Shown here: piece by piece, positions 39,583-47,216 of the stretch
How positions within the stretch are numbered: position 1 is the stretch's first letter
Layout of the letters: each line of letters begins with the position of its first letter
Source: Phascolarctobacterium_A sp034086985
GTDB lineage: Bacteria; Bacillota; Negativicutes; Acidaminococcales; Acidaminococcaceae
Direction: 5' to 3'
DNA length: 64,000 bases
Assembly (NCBI GenBank): GCA_034086985.1
Contig: JAXDZG010000010.1
Coordinates: 87,886 to 151,885, forward strand
The notes under the pieces: generated by a model
Seen by the model: the letters and a program-made list of their open reading frames with translations, nothing else
What the model was told of the DNA's origin: nothing
The model's database searches: none
Position numbers and translations under genes: made by a program

Positions 39583-40359
39583 CTAATCCCGCAAAAAGCC
39601 CGTCAAGGGCGAGGACGCGCTGGCGCAGTCGCGCACAGCGCCCGTCCTCGCCAAAAAGGCTTTGCGGCCTGCCTCAATGGCCAATTTAAAGGCCCCCGCC
39701 ATCAGCGGCAAATTGCCGCTGGTGGCGATGGCGGTATTGGCCATAATGGCAGCCGCACCCATCTCCATGGCAGCACAGGCCTGTGAGGGCTTGCCAATGC
39801 CCGCATCTACGATGATGGGCAGGTCGATTTCCTCAATGAGGATTTTGATAAAGTCGCCCGTACACAGGCCCTTGTTGCTGCCAATGGGCGCGGCCAGGGG
39901 CATGACGCAGGCGGCGCCTGCGTCCCGCAGGCTGCGTGCTACCTGTAAATCTGGGTACATATAGGGCATAACGACGAAGCCCTCCTTAGCCAGTGCCTCC
40001 GTGGCTTTAATAGTCTCGTAATTGTCGGGCAGCAAGTACTTGCTGTCCCTGATTACTTCGATTTTCACGAAATCCGTTTGGCACAGCTCCCTGGCCAGCC
40101 GTGCGATGCGCACGGCCTCTGCCGCGTTGCGTGCGCCGGAGGTGTTGGGCAGCAGCGTTACGTGGCTGGGCACGTAGTCTAGAATGTTAGCAAGCGCCCC
40201 GCCGTTAGCACGCCGTAGCGCCAGGGTCAAGATTTCGGCTCCGGCCTCCTCCACTGCGGCCTTAATCAGCTCCAGGGAATACTTGCCGGAGCCTAGAATA
40301 AAGCGGGAGCTAAACTCATGCCCGCCTAAAATCAATTTATCGTTTAGATTATTTTTCAT
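39583..40359 (-). CDS. thiG: Thiazole synthase ThiG
   Basis: Forms the thiazole phosphate ring from DXP, dehydroglycine and ThiS thiocarboxylate. 258 aa, the usual size. The Schiff-base lysine is K99 in FVKIEVI, followed by LLPDNYETIKATEAL, MPLAAPIGSNKGL and PIIVDAGIGKPSQA, all ThiG hallmarks. The open frame runs further upstream into thiF, but GGAGG lies 7 nt before the ATG at 40,359, which is 2 bp past the thiF stop, so this start is preferred (a second ATG two codons earlier overlaps the thiF stop). Confidence 0.96.
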   Translation of the reverse strand: MKNNLNDKLILGGHEFSSRFILGSGKYSLELIKAAVEEAGAEILTLALRRANGGALANILDYVPSHVTLLPNTSGARNAAEAVRIARLARELCQTDFVKIEVIRDSKYLLPDNYETIKATEALAKEGFVVMPYMYPDLQVARSLRDAGAACVMPLAAPIGSNKGLCTGDFIKILIEEIDLPIIVDAGIGKPSQACAAMEMGAAAIMANTAIATSGNLPLMAGAFKLAIEAGRKAFLARTGAVRDCASASSPLTGFLRD

Positions 40360-40361
40360 CT

Positions 40362-40994
40362 TCATCCCTCCATTTGTAAAATAATTCTCGCTATGGTCAG
40401 GGCCTCCTGGGCTGCGCAAAGGCCCACTCTGGCTCCGCACAGGGGCAGGTCGAGAAAGCTGCTTTTGCCATCGCCACAAAGATAAAAACGGGGCGTGATT
40501 TTGCGCACCTCCATGCTGGCGCTGCTGCCAAAGCCAGCTAAGCCCGATGCGGCAACCAGATATTTTTCCGGGAATTTTTCCAAAACACCGTTGACCAAAA
40601 GGGCCTTGGCTTCGGGCTTATCCAAGGCTTCACAGATAAGCTGGGACTCTCCCACAAGCTCTGCTAAATTATCCTCCGTAAGGCGCACCACCTTGCTTTG
40701 GTAATCGCCATAAGGATTAACTTCTGTCAAGTGCTTTACAAGGGCCACCGCCTTATGCTCGCCCACGTCCTCTAAAAAGTAGTACTGGCGATTTAAATTG
40801 CTCAGCTCCACCTTGTCAAAATCGTAGAGCAGCATGTGGCCCACTCCTAAACGCGCCAGCCACATAGCCACGTTACTGCCCAGTCCGCCCAGTCCTACAA
40901 TAGCCACCTTGGCCTCGCGCAAAAGCTGGCTTTGCTTATCCGTCAGACCCTTGTGCAGGGCCTGCCGGGTGGCTTCTTCGCTATAAAAATACAT
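40362..40994 (-). CDS. thiF: ThiS adenylyltransferase ThiF
   Basis: Activates the C-terminus of ThiS by adenylation so that it can receive sulfur. The E1-like Rossmann fold shows GLGGLGSNVA (residues ~34-43), DFDKVELSNLNRQYYF for ATP and Mg binding, and CEALDKPEAKALLV. At 210 aa it is the short clostridial type; no paired CxxC zinc motifs are seen. It starts 2 bp after the thiS stop. Confidence 0.93.
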   Translation of the reverse strand: MYFYSEEATRQALHKGLTDKQSQLLREAKVAIVGLGGLGSNVAMWLARLGVGHMLLYDFDKVELSNLNRQYYFLEDVGEHKAVALVKHLTEVNPYGDYQSKVVRLTEDNLAELVGESQLICEALDKPEAKALLVNGVLEKFPEKYLVAASGLAGFGSSASMEVRKITPRFYLCGDGKSSFLDLPLCGARVGLCAAQEALTIARIILQMEG

Positions 40995-40996
40995 CC

Positions 40997-41191
40997 TTAG
41001 CCACCTCCTACAAAGCTGACGATTTCCAGCTTATCGGCATCGCTGAGCATGGTATCAGGGTAGGCAGCCCGCTTGACAATGACGCCGTTGCGCTCCACCG
41101 CCACTAGGCTCGTGCGATAGCCCTCCTTGAGCAGTAGCTGTTCTAGACTTAGGGGCTCTGCCAGTGCATATGCTTGACCATTTATAAGCAT
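40997..41191 (-). CDS. thiS: Sulfur carrier protein ThiS
   Basis: Ubiquitin-like sulfur carrier, 64 aa, ending in the required C-terminal Gly-Gly (here VGGG). Begins MLINGQ, as ThiS proteins do, with the conserved LLLKEGY and VAVERNGVIV segments. First gene of the thi operon, with GAAAGGAGTG just upstream and a terminator-bearing leader before it. Confidence 0.95.
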   Translation of the reverse strand: MLINGQAYALAEPLSLEQLLLKEGYRTSLVAVERNGVIVKRAAYPDTMLSDADKLEIVSFVGGG

Positions 41192-41248
41192 TGTTTTTCA
41201 CTCCTTTCGCAAAGTAGAGCAGGGAGTGCTGCAAGGGGTTCGGATAAC

Positions 41249-41299
41249 AAAAAAGCTCATGAAGCAGCTACACCCGTGGTGGTGTACCCCTTCATGAGC
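41249..41299 (-). terminator. Attenuator-type terminator in the thi operon leader
   Basis: Reading the minus strand, GCTCATGAAG (41,299-41,290) pairs with CTTCATGAGC (41,264-41,255), an inner TACACC/GGTGTA helix forms (41,286-41,281 with 41,274-41,269), and TTTTTT follows (41,254-41,249). It lies between the thi promoter and thiS, so it must be conditional. A flanking pair, GAGTGC (41,312-41,307) with GCACTC downstream of the terminator (41,228-41,223), could compete or enclose it. TPP-riboswitch signatures (CTGAGA and the pyrophosphate-binding arm) are not present. Confidence 0.75.
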
Positions 41300-41342
41300 T
41301 CAAATTGCACTCACTCTCAAGCTTCTATGCGATTCTAGCTTT

Positions 41343-41371
41343 AGTATAGGTGGAATTATTCCAGCTGTCAA
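41343..41371 (-). promoter_or_regulatory. Promoter of the thi operon
   Basis: On the minus strand: a consensus TTGACA (41,371-41,366), 17-bp spacer, TATACT (41,348-41,343). Transcription would begin near 41,336, leaving only ~37 nt before the leader terminator. Confidence 0.8.
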
Positions 41372-41435
41372 GCAAAATTAGTACCTAGCAGCCCTTTTTT
41401 GAGTATTTTGGAGAAAATTTTTCTGTTGCACATTG

Positions 41436-41464
41436 TTGTACAAATAGCGCCGCTGTTGTATAAT
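41436..41464 (+). promoter_or_regulatory. Promoter of the diguanylate cyclase gene
   Basis: TTGTAC (41,436-41,441), 17-bp spacer, perfect TATAAT (41,459-41,464), 57 bp before the ATG. Divergent from the thi promoter. Confidence 0.7.
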
Positions 41465-41521
41465 ACAATAAGTGATGTGAATGCTTTTTAATGTAAGGAA
41501 AAAGAGAGTGGAGTTTTAAAA

Positions 41522-42883
41522 ATGGATAAAGAAAAAAATATAAAGGGTATAAAAATCAGGAACTTTAATACCTTCATGATTGCGGTGGCCTGCGCGCTTT
41601 ATGCTATGCTGCTGTATGCTACCACCCAAATGACTGCCAGATATAATGATTTTATCCGCTATAATGATGAATATATTGTCTGTCATGAGTCCGCGGTGCA
41701 GATGAATGCTGCCTCCGATTATCTGACGGATCAGGTACGGCTTTTTACCCAAAATATGGATTTAAAGCACATGGAGAATTATTTCAAGGAGGCCAATGAG
41801 GAGAAGCGCAGGGAAAAGGCTGTGGCCAATCTGAAAAAATACCAGCCCACCGACGATGAGCTGCAGGCCCTGGAGGCCGCTCGTGGCAGCTCCGTAGATT
41901 TGATGGAGCGTGAGCTTTATGCTATGAAGCTGATTGTGGTAGCCAATGGCTACGATGAGACACAGATTCCTCAGCAGGTAACCAAGGTACAACTTTTGGG
42001 CGTGGATAAGTCTTTGAGCAACGAGGGCAAAATTAAACGGGCAAGACAGATGGTCTATGATCGTGGCTATATGGATGCCAAGGCTTTGATTAAATCCCAC
42101 AGCGACCATTTTGTGAACAGCCTTATGCGCCGCACGGCTAACCAGCAAAGGGTGAGCATGGAGTCTCTGGATAAGTCCCTATTTAACCAAAAGCTGCTCA
42201 TCAGCCTGCTTTTTGTGATGAATATTATCACTTTTGTGGTCATCACCCTGCTCATTGTGAAGCCCTTGAGCGTGTATATGAAGTGTATTAGAGACAAGAT
42301 GCGCTTGGAGACCACGGGCGCTTATGAATTCAAGTATTTTGCCATGACCTATAATGATATCTACGAGCTGAACGAGGCTAATCGGGCTATGCTGGTGCAC
42401 AAGGCTACCCATGACCCGTTGACGGGGATTATGAACCGCGGTGCCTTTGAAAGCCTCAAGGATTTTCTCAAGCAGAGTACCAAGCCCATGGCTTTAATTT
42501 TGCTGGACGTGGATAAGTTCAAGGGTGTTAATGATACCTATGGGCACGAGATGGGCGACAGGGTTTTGCAAAAGGTGGGCCATTTGCTCAACAGCTTCTT
42601 CCGCTCCGGGGATTATCCTGTGCGCATTGGTGGCGATGAGTTTTTGGTAATTTTGGATGATTTTACGGAGGCTAACCGAAAGATTATCAGCCATAAGCTG
42701 GGCCTTATCAATAAGAAGCTGTGTGATACCTCCGATGGCTTGCCTCTGGTAACCCTCAGTGTGGGTGTGGCCTTTTCCAAGCATGGCTATAGTGATCAGC
42801 TCTTTAGTCAGGCGGATGCTGCCCTCTATGCTGTAAAGGATGCCGGCCGTAATGGCATGAAGTTTTATGATGAATTGAAGTAA
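41522..42883 (+). CDS. Membrane-bound diguanylate cyclase (GGDEF)
   Basis: Makes cyclic di-GMP from two GTP at the inner membrane. Residues ~18-36 are a first membrane helix; ~40-225 are an extracytoplasmic, mostly helical sensor region; ~227-247 a second membrane helix; ~255-290 a linker; ~295-452 a GGDEF domain. The active-site motif is intact, GGDEF at 370-374 (RIGGDEF), and an inhibitory-site RxxD is present five residues upstream (RSGD, 361-364), so product feedback is likely. DPLTGIMNRGAF and DVDKFKGVNDTYGHEMGD are conserved. Own promoter and terminator, a single-gene unit. The signal sensed is unknown. In this window c-di-GMP control of the giant adhesins is conceivable but only a guess. 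Confidence 0.93.
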   Translation: MDKEKNIKGIKIRNFNTFMIAVACALYAMLLYATTQMTARYNDFIRYNDEYIVCHESAVQMNAASDYLTDQVRLFTQNMDLKHMENYFKEANEEKRREKAVANLKKYQPTDDELQALEAARGSSVDLMERELYAMKLIVVANGYDETQIPQQVTKVQLLGVDKSLSNEGKIKRARQMVYDRGYMDAKALIKSHSDHFVNSLMRRTANQQRVSMESLDKSLFNQKLLISLLFVMNIITFVVITLLIVKPLSVYMKCIRDKMRLETTGAYEFKYFAMTYNDIYELNEANRAMLVHKATHDPLTGIMNRGAFESLKDFLKQSTKPMALILLDVDKFKGVNDTYGHEMGDRVLQKVGHLLNSFFRSGDYPVRIGGDEFLVILDDFTEANRKIISHKLGLINKKLCDTSDGLPLVTLSVGVAFSKHGYSDQLFSQADAALYAVKDAGRNGMKFYDELK

Positions 42884-42890
42884 AAAAGTA

Positions 42891-42921
42891 AAGCAGACGC
42901 TGCTGTGGCGTCTGCTTTTTT
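42891..42921. terminator. Bidirectional terminator
   Basis: AAGCAGACGC (42,891-42,900) and GCGTCTGCTT (42,908-42,917) form a 10-bp stem with T or A tracts on both sides, between two convergent genes. Confidence 0.9.
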
Positions 42922-42930
42922 ATATCTCTT

Positions 42931-44010
42931 TTAAATTATTCTGCCACCGCCTACGACCACGTCGCCGTCATACATGACCACGGCTTGGCCCTTGGTAATG
43001 GCCCGCTGGGGCTCGTCAAAGACGATGTGAAGGGTGTTGTCGTCAGGCTGGGTCACAGTAGCCCACTGCTCGACATGGTGGTAGCGAATGCGAGCCTTGA
43101 TGCGGCGGGGCTCGGTAATGCGCTCGCAGTCGATAAGGTTGATATCCGTTGCTGTGAGGGTAGAGGTGAAGAGCTCCGCATTGGTGGAGAGCACTACTTC
43201 ATTCTTTTGGGTATCAATGTGCTGCACGTACATGGGCTCGGGCAGGGCTAGACCAAGGCCCTTGCGTTGGCCGATGGTGTAGTGGATGATGCCCTTGTGG
43301 CGACCTAAAACCTTGCCCTTGGTATCCACAAAATTGCCCGGCGGGAATTTATGTCCCGTGCTCAGCTCGATAAAATCCGCATAGCTGGTGCCATTTTGGA
43401 TGAAGCAAATATCCTGACTGTCGTGCTTGTGAGCCGTCACAAAGCCATGCTTTTCCGCAATAGCTCGCACTTCGGGCTTGGAAAGATTACCCAAGGGGAA
43501 CTGCACATGGGCTAGCTGCTGTTGGGTCATGCTGTAGAGCACATAGCTCTGGTCCTTCTCCGGGTTCACCGCCTTCAGCAGCACGTAGCGACCCTTAGCC
43601 TCGTCATACTGAATGCGAGCGTAGTGGCCTGTAACCACGTAATCACAGCCAATTTCCTTGGCCTTGTCAAAAAGCTCCCCAAATTTTAAATGGCGGTTGC
43701 AGTCGATGCAGGGGTTGGGGGTCATGCCGTTCATATAAGCATTGATGAAGCGGTCAATGACCTCGGTGCGGAAGCGATCCCCATAGTTAAAGGTGAAATG
43801 CTCCATGCCCATTTTGGCGCAGACGCTTTTGGCATCTTGAATATCGTCCAGACTGCAGCATTTGCTGTCCATAACGGGCAGGCCAATATCCTCATTATTA
43901 AAAAGCTTCATGGTGACGCCGGTGCAGTGGTAGCCCTGCTCCTGCATGAGGAGCGCAGCTACGCTGGAGTCTACGCCGCCACTCATAGCAATCAAAGCAT
44001 TTTTATTCAT
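42931..44010 (-). CDS. mnmA: tRNA-specific 2-thiouridylase MnmA
   Basis: Adds sulfur to U34 of the wobble position in Lys, Glu and Gln tRNAs. The PP-loop SGGVDSS (residues 10-16) binds ATP; the catalytic Cys pair is C101 (NPCIDCN) and C202 (SQDICFI). Length 359 aa is typical. GGAGG sits 7 nt before the ATG. Downstream of hydE on the same strand after a 64-bp gap. Confidence 0.96.
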   Translation of the reverse strand: MNKNALIAMSGGVDSSVAALLMQEQGYHCTGVTMKLFNNEDIGLPVMDSKCCSLDDIQDAKSVCAKMGMEHFTFNYGDRFRTEVIDRFINAYMNGMTPNPCIDCNRHLKFGELFDKAKEIGCDYVVTGHYARIQYDEAKGRYVLLKAVNPEKDQSYVLYSMTQQQLAHVQFPLGNLSKPEVRAIAEKHGFVTAHKHDSQDICFIQNGTSYADFIELSTGHKFPPGNFVDTKGKVLGRHKGIIHYTIGQRKGLGLALPEPMYVQHIDTQKNEVVLSTNAELFTSTLTATDINLIDCERITEPRRIKARIRYHHVEQWATVTQPDDNTLHIVFDEPQRAITKGQAVVMYDGDVVVGGGRII

Positions 44011-44074
44011 GTTTTATCCTCCGAAGACAGTCCATAAGGCTTACCTTCTGATCTGTCTTTAAATTTTATAATTA

Positions 44075-45130
44075 TTATATCATATTTCTGGCCACATCGC
44101 CCCTGTCGGTGACAATTTCATAGCCTGCCATGCGCACTCTAGCCTCTAGGCAGCCGCGGCACTGGGCAGCCTCCTCGCCGGTACAGATTTTATTTTCGTA
44201 TAGCTCGTACAGCTTGCGCACGTTCACCGGTGATAGATTGGGCATGACTACGTTGCCTCCGGCCTTGAGGCCTAGCTCGCGCCCGTTAGGATGAATAGTG
44301 CCTAAGGCAGTAGTGGAGGGCAGCAGGGCGTAGGGGAACATGAGCCGTAGCACGGAGAGCAGCCGTAGGGTTTGCTCCGCGGTGCCACTCTTTTTATCGG
44401 CAAAAGGCGTCTGCTCATGGGTAATGTAGGGGCCGATGCCGATCATATCCGGCTCTAGCTCCTGCAAAAAGCGCAGGTCTGCCAGTAAATTCGCCGGCGT
44501 TTGGTAGGGCGAGCCCACCATAAAGCCGCTGCCCACCTGATAGCCGATTTCCTTTAAGTCGAATAAGCAGCGCTTGCGGTTGGCAAGGCTCATGCTTGCA
44601 GGATGGAGCGTAGCATAATGCTCCTCTGAGGCAGTCTCGTGGCGCAGCAAATAGCGATTGGCTCCGGCATTAAAATACGCCTGATAGCTGGCTCTCTCCT
44701 TCTCGCCGATGGAAAGGGTAATAGCGCAGTCAGGATGCTGGGCGCGGATGGCAGCCACGATGTCGCAGATACGCTCATCCGTATAATAAGGGTCCTCGCC
44801 TCCCTGCAAAACAAATGTGCGAAAGCCTAAACGATAGCCCTCGGCGCAGCAGTCTAAAATCTGCTCCTTGGTCAGGCGGTAGCGCTGGGCTTGGGTATTA
44901 CCGGCGCGGATACCACAATAATAGCAGTTATTTTTACAGTAATTAGTGAATTCGATGAGCCCGCGAATATAAACCTTTTTTCCATAATACTGCTGGCGGA
45001 TTTTATCGGCCTCGGCAGCTAGTAGCCGATTGGCCTCTGGCTCCGTAGTAGTAATGAGCTCCAATAGCTCCTGGTCGCTCAAATCGTGCTCCAAAGCCAG
45101 CTTTTTTATTAAGGATGGAATGGTACTCAT
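44075..45130 (-). CDS. hydE: [FeFe] hydrogenase H-cluster maturase HydE (radical SAM)
   Basis: Radical SAM enzyme that helps build the dithiolate-bridged 2Fe subcluster of [FeFe] hydrogenase. The SAM-cluster motif is C65-x3-C69-x2-C72 (CKNNCYYCGIR), followed by FRTFVLQGGEDPYY and GSGFMVGSPYQT. The optional second cluster motif C-x7-C-x2-C (C316, C324, C327) is also complete. 351 aa, the normal length. GGAGGTG precedes the ATG. hydF, hydG and the hydrogenase itself are not in the window. HydE shares its fold with BioB and PylB, but the motifs fit HydE best. Confidence 0.9.
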   Translation of the reverse strand: MSTIPSLIKKLALEHDLSDQELLELITTTEPEANRLLAAEADKIRQQYYGKKVYIRGLIEFTNYCKNNCYYCGIRAGNTQAQRYRLTKEQILDCCAEGYRLGFRTFVLQGGEDPYYTDERICDIVAAIRAQHPDCAITLSIGEKERASYQAYFNAGANRYLLRHETASEEHYATLHPASMSLANRKRCLFDLKEIGYQVGSGFMVGSPYQTPANLLADLRFLQELEPDMIGIGPYITHEQTPFADKKSGTAEQTLRLLSVLRLMFPYALLPSTTALGTIHPNGRELGLKAGGNVVMPNLSPVNVRKLYELYENKICTGEEAAQCRGCLEARVRMAGYEIVTDRGDVARNMI

Positions 45131-45225
45131 GATTTCACCTCCATAATTCCTAGTGCTTTAATATGTTTCATATGATACATTAAATACGCGTTGCTGTCAA
45201 GGGAAGAAATTTTAACAAAAAAGTG

Positions 45226-45253
45226 TTGACAGCCTGCAAATTAGATGTATAAT
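45226..45253 (+). promoter_or_regulatory. Promoter of cysK
   Basis: Consensus TTGACA (45,226-45,231), 16-bp spacer, consensus TATAAT (45,248-45,253). It gives a ~175-nt leader before cysK, long enough for regulation. Confidence 0.8.
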
Positions 45254-45302
45254 AAACCTATCAATCAAGTATGAATAGTAGAGATTGCGAGGGGATACAG
45301 TA

Positions 45303-45332
45303 ATGTATAAAGGAACGCGATGTTGTTATTGA
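45303..45332 (+). CDS. Putative Cys-Cys leader peptide of cysK (9 aa)
   Basis: A 9-codon ORF (MYKGTRCCY) in the cysK leader, preceded by GAGGGG 8 nt upstream of its ATG. Tandem Cys codons just before the stop would let ribosome pausing report Cys-tRNA supply, as in other amino-acid attenuators. Downstream, CAGTC/GACTG (45,374-45,393 region) can pair, but no strong terminator is present, so the mechanism could be translational or Rho-linked. Too short for statistical support. Confidence 0.4.
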   Translation: MYKGTRCCY

Positions 45333-45435
45333 AGGATTATCAGTTAAAAAATTAAAAATTAATAGCAGTCACCTAAGAGGACTGACTTTATTCATTTCAC
45401 ATAAGTAAGATTTTAATAAAAAGGAGCGATTTACT

Positions 45436-46368
45436 ATGGCAAAGATTTATACAAGCATTACTCAATTGATTGGCGGTACTCCGCTGGTAGAATTATCCAA
45501 TTACGAGGCAGAAAATAAATTAGAAGCAAAAATCTTGGCTAAGCTGGAATACTTCAATCCCGCTGGCAGTGTTAAGGATAGAATCGCTAAGGCTATGCTG
45601 GATGATGCAGAGGCCAAGGGCCTCTTAAAGCCGGGGGCTACCATTATCGAGCCTACCAGCGGCAACACCGGCATTGGCTTGGCTAGCGTAGCGGCAGCTC
45701 GCGGCTACAAGATTATTTTGACCATGCCCGAGACCATGAGCGTGGAGCGTCGCAACCTCTTGACGGCTTATGGCGCTGAATTAGTGCTCACCGATGGTGC
45801 TAAGGGCATGAAGGGTGCTATCGCTAAGGCCCAAGAGTTGGCTGAGGCTACTCCCGGCAGCTTCATCCCCGGTCAATTTGTGAACCCGGCTAACCCTGCC
45901 ATCCACAGAGCCACCACTGGCCCCGAAATCTGGGCTGACACCGACGGAAAGGTAGATATTTTCGTAGCTGGCGTTGGCACCGGCGGTACCTTGACCGGTG
46001 TAGGTGAATATTTGAAATCTCAAAATCCCAATGTGAAGATCGTGGCTGTGGAGCCCGCCGGCTCTCCCGTCCTGTCCAAAGGCGTTGCCGGGCCTCATAA
46101 GATTCAAGGCATTGGCGCAGGCTTTGTGCCCGATACCCTGAACACCAGCGTTTATGATGAAATCATCGCCGTTGAAAACGAGGACGCCTTCAAGACCGGT
46201 CGTGCCATCGCTCGCAAAGAGGGCGTGCTCATCGGTATCTCCAGCGGCGCTGCTGTCTATGCAGCTACCGTGCTGGCACAGCGTCCGGAAAACAAGGGCA
46301 AGACCATTGTTGCTCTGCTGCCGGATACGGGCGACCGCTACCTGTCCACTCCTCTCTTCAGCGACTAA
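45436..46368 (+). CDS. cysK: Cysteine synthase (O-acetylserine sulfhydrylase)
   Basis: PLP enzyme that makes L-cysteine from O-acetyl-L-serine and sulfide. PLP lysine is K47 (GSVKDRI); the substrate loop PTSGNTGIGLA and the phosphate-binding GVGTGGTLTGVG loop are intact. 310 aa as usual. AAAGGAG precedes the ATG. A probable cysteine-related leader lies upstream and an Rrf2 regulator gene downstream on the other strand. Confidence 0.96.
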   Translation: MAKIYTSITQLIGGTPLVELSNYEAENKLEAKILAKLEYFNPAGSVKDRIAKAMLDDAEAKGLLKPGATIIEPTSGNTGIGLASVAAARGYKIILTMPETMSVERRNLLTAYGAELVLTDGAKGMKGAIAKAQELAEATPGSFIPGQFVNPANPAIHRATTGPEIWADTDGKVDIFVAGVGTGGTLTGVGEYLKSQNPNVKIVAVEPAGSPVLSKGVAGPHKIQGIGAGFVPDTLNTSVYDEIIAVENEDAFKTGRAIARKEGVLIGISSGAAVYAATVLAQRPENKGKTIVALLPDTGDRYLSTPLFSD

Positions 46369-46422
46369 CCAAGGTTTATAGACATCCCCTATATCTATAA
46401 ATATATTCACATCCCATTTCCT

Positions 46423-46460
46423 AAAAGAGAAGCAGCTTACCACTTGGCTGCTTCTCTTTT
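46423..46460. terminator. Bidirectional terminator after cysK
   Basis: AAAAGAGAAGCAGC pairs perfectly with GCTGCTTCTCTTTT (14 bp) across a 10-nt loop. Confidence 0.9.
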
Positions 46461-46493
46461 AATTTAGGGTGAATTTTTGAGCATAGAATAAAG

Positions 46494-46520
46494 AAAAAAA
46501 GCCGTAGCTGCCGCCACGGC
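46494..46520 (-). terminator. Terminator of the Rrf2 gene
   Basis: On the minus strand a GC-rich hairpin (GCCGT/ACGGC with inner pairing) is followed by TTTTTTT, 10 bp past the stop of the Rrf2 gene. Confidence 0.7.
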
Positions 46521-46529
46521 CGTTTTGCT

Positions 46530-46967
46530 TTAAATGCTATAATTATTCACACTGCGTGCTTGGTAGTCGTCAATAATATCCTGCAGGGTAATATTGTCCA
46601 GATAGTCGGCAATAACCTTGCTTAGTCCCTGCCACATGGGCAGGGTCATGCAGTCGTTGCGACGCTCGCAGCCCTCAGGATTCCAGTCCAAACAGGCAAT
46701 GGGAGTCAAGCTACCCTCAGTCAGGCGCAGGATACTGCCCACAGTGTAGGCGCTGGGGGGATTGACTAAGCGATAACCGCCCTGAAAGCCACGGTTAGCC
46801 TGAAGAATATTCGATTTATTTAAAATAGGCACGATTTGCTCTAGATACTTTTTGGAAATATTTTGTCTGGAAGCGATATCCTTTAAGGCAATAAAGCCGT
46901 CCTGTTGATGCAAGGCCAAATCTATTAACATGCGCAAAGCATAGCGTCCTTTAGTAGAAATTTTCAT
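46530..46967 (-). CDS. Rrf2-family transcriptional regulator
   Basis: Winged-helix repressor of the IscR/NsrR/CymR family, about 145 aa. N-terminal MKISTKGRYALRML and the helix-turn-helix ISKKYLEQIVPIL are classic Rrf2 sequence. Three cysteines, C92-x7-C100-x5-C106 (CLDWNPEGC..C), are placed where Fe-S-binding members keep their ligands, so a redox- or Fe-S-sensing role is likely, while CymR proteins that sense cysteine status lack them. The start at 46,967 is chosen over the upstream ATG at 46,991 since AAAGGTGG lies 9 nt before it. The neighbour cysK is a plausible target but no operator was identified. Confidence 0.9.
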   Translation of the reverse strand: MKISTKGRYALRMLIDLALHQQDGFIALKDIASRQNISKKYLEQIVPILNKSNILQANRGFQGGYRLVNPPSAYTVGSILRLTEGSLTPIACLDWNPEGCERRNDCMTLPMWQGLSKVIADYLDNITLQDIIDDYQARSVNNYSI

Positions 46968-47153
46968 AGCAAAACCACCTTTACATAGCAATGTGTAATC
47001 AGCGTAAGCCTAGTTAAATTATATGCTATTATTGGAGAAGAGTCAATGCTTTCCTGACGGGCTTTTTGCAGAGCCATGGCAAGTCGATTTGTTGTAACAT
47101 TATTTACGTTATGCAAAGAAAACTTAAATAAACTGCAAAATTTCAGAAAAAGA

Positions 47154-47181
47154 TGGACATTTGCTGTATATAGTGTATAAT
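47154..47181 (+). promoter_or_regulatory. Promoter of the DASS transporter gene
   Basis: TGGACA (47,154-47,159), 16-bp spacer, TATAAT (47,176-47,181), 35 bp before the TTG start codon. Confidence 0.55.
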
Positions 47182-47216
47182 ATTATGTAATAAATTTGTG
47201 AAATGAGGTGGACTAA

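Noticed and set aside
40360..40479. N-terminal extension of the ThiG frame (begins MWRWQKQL)
   Set aside because: It overlaps the thiF coding end and lacks a ribosome site; the start at 40,359 has GGAGG at proper spacing and gives the family length.
41200..41345. TPP riboswitch upstream of thiS
   Set aside because: The conserved CTGAGA and pyrophosphate-arm sequences are not there; only a terminator hairpin is visible.
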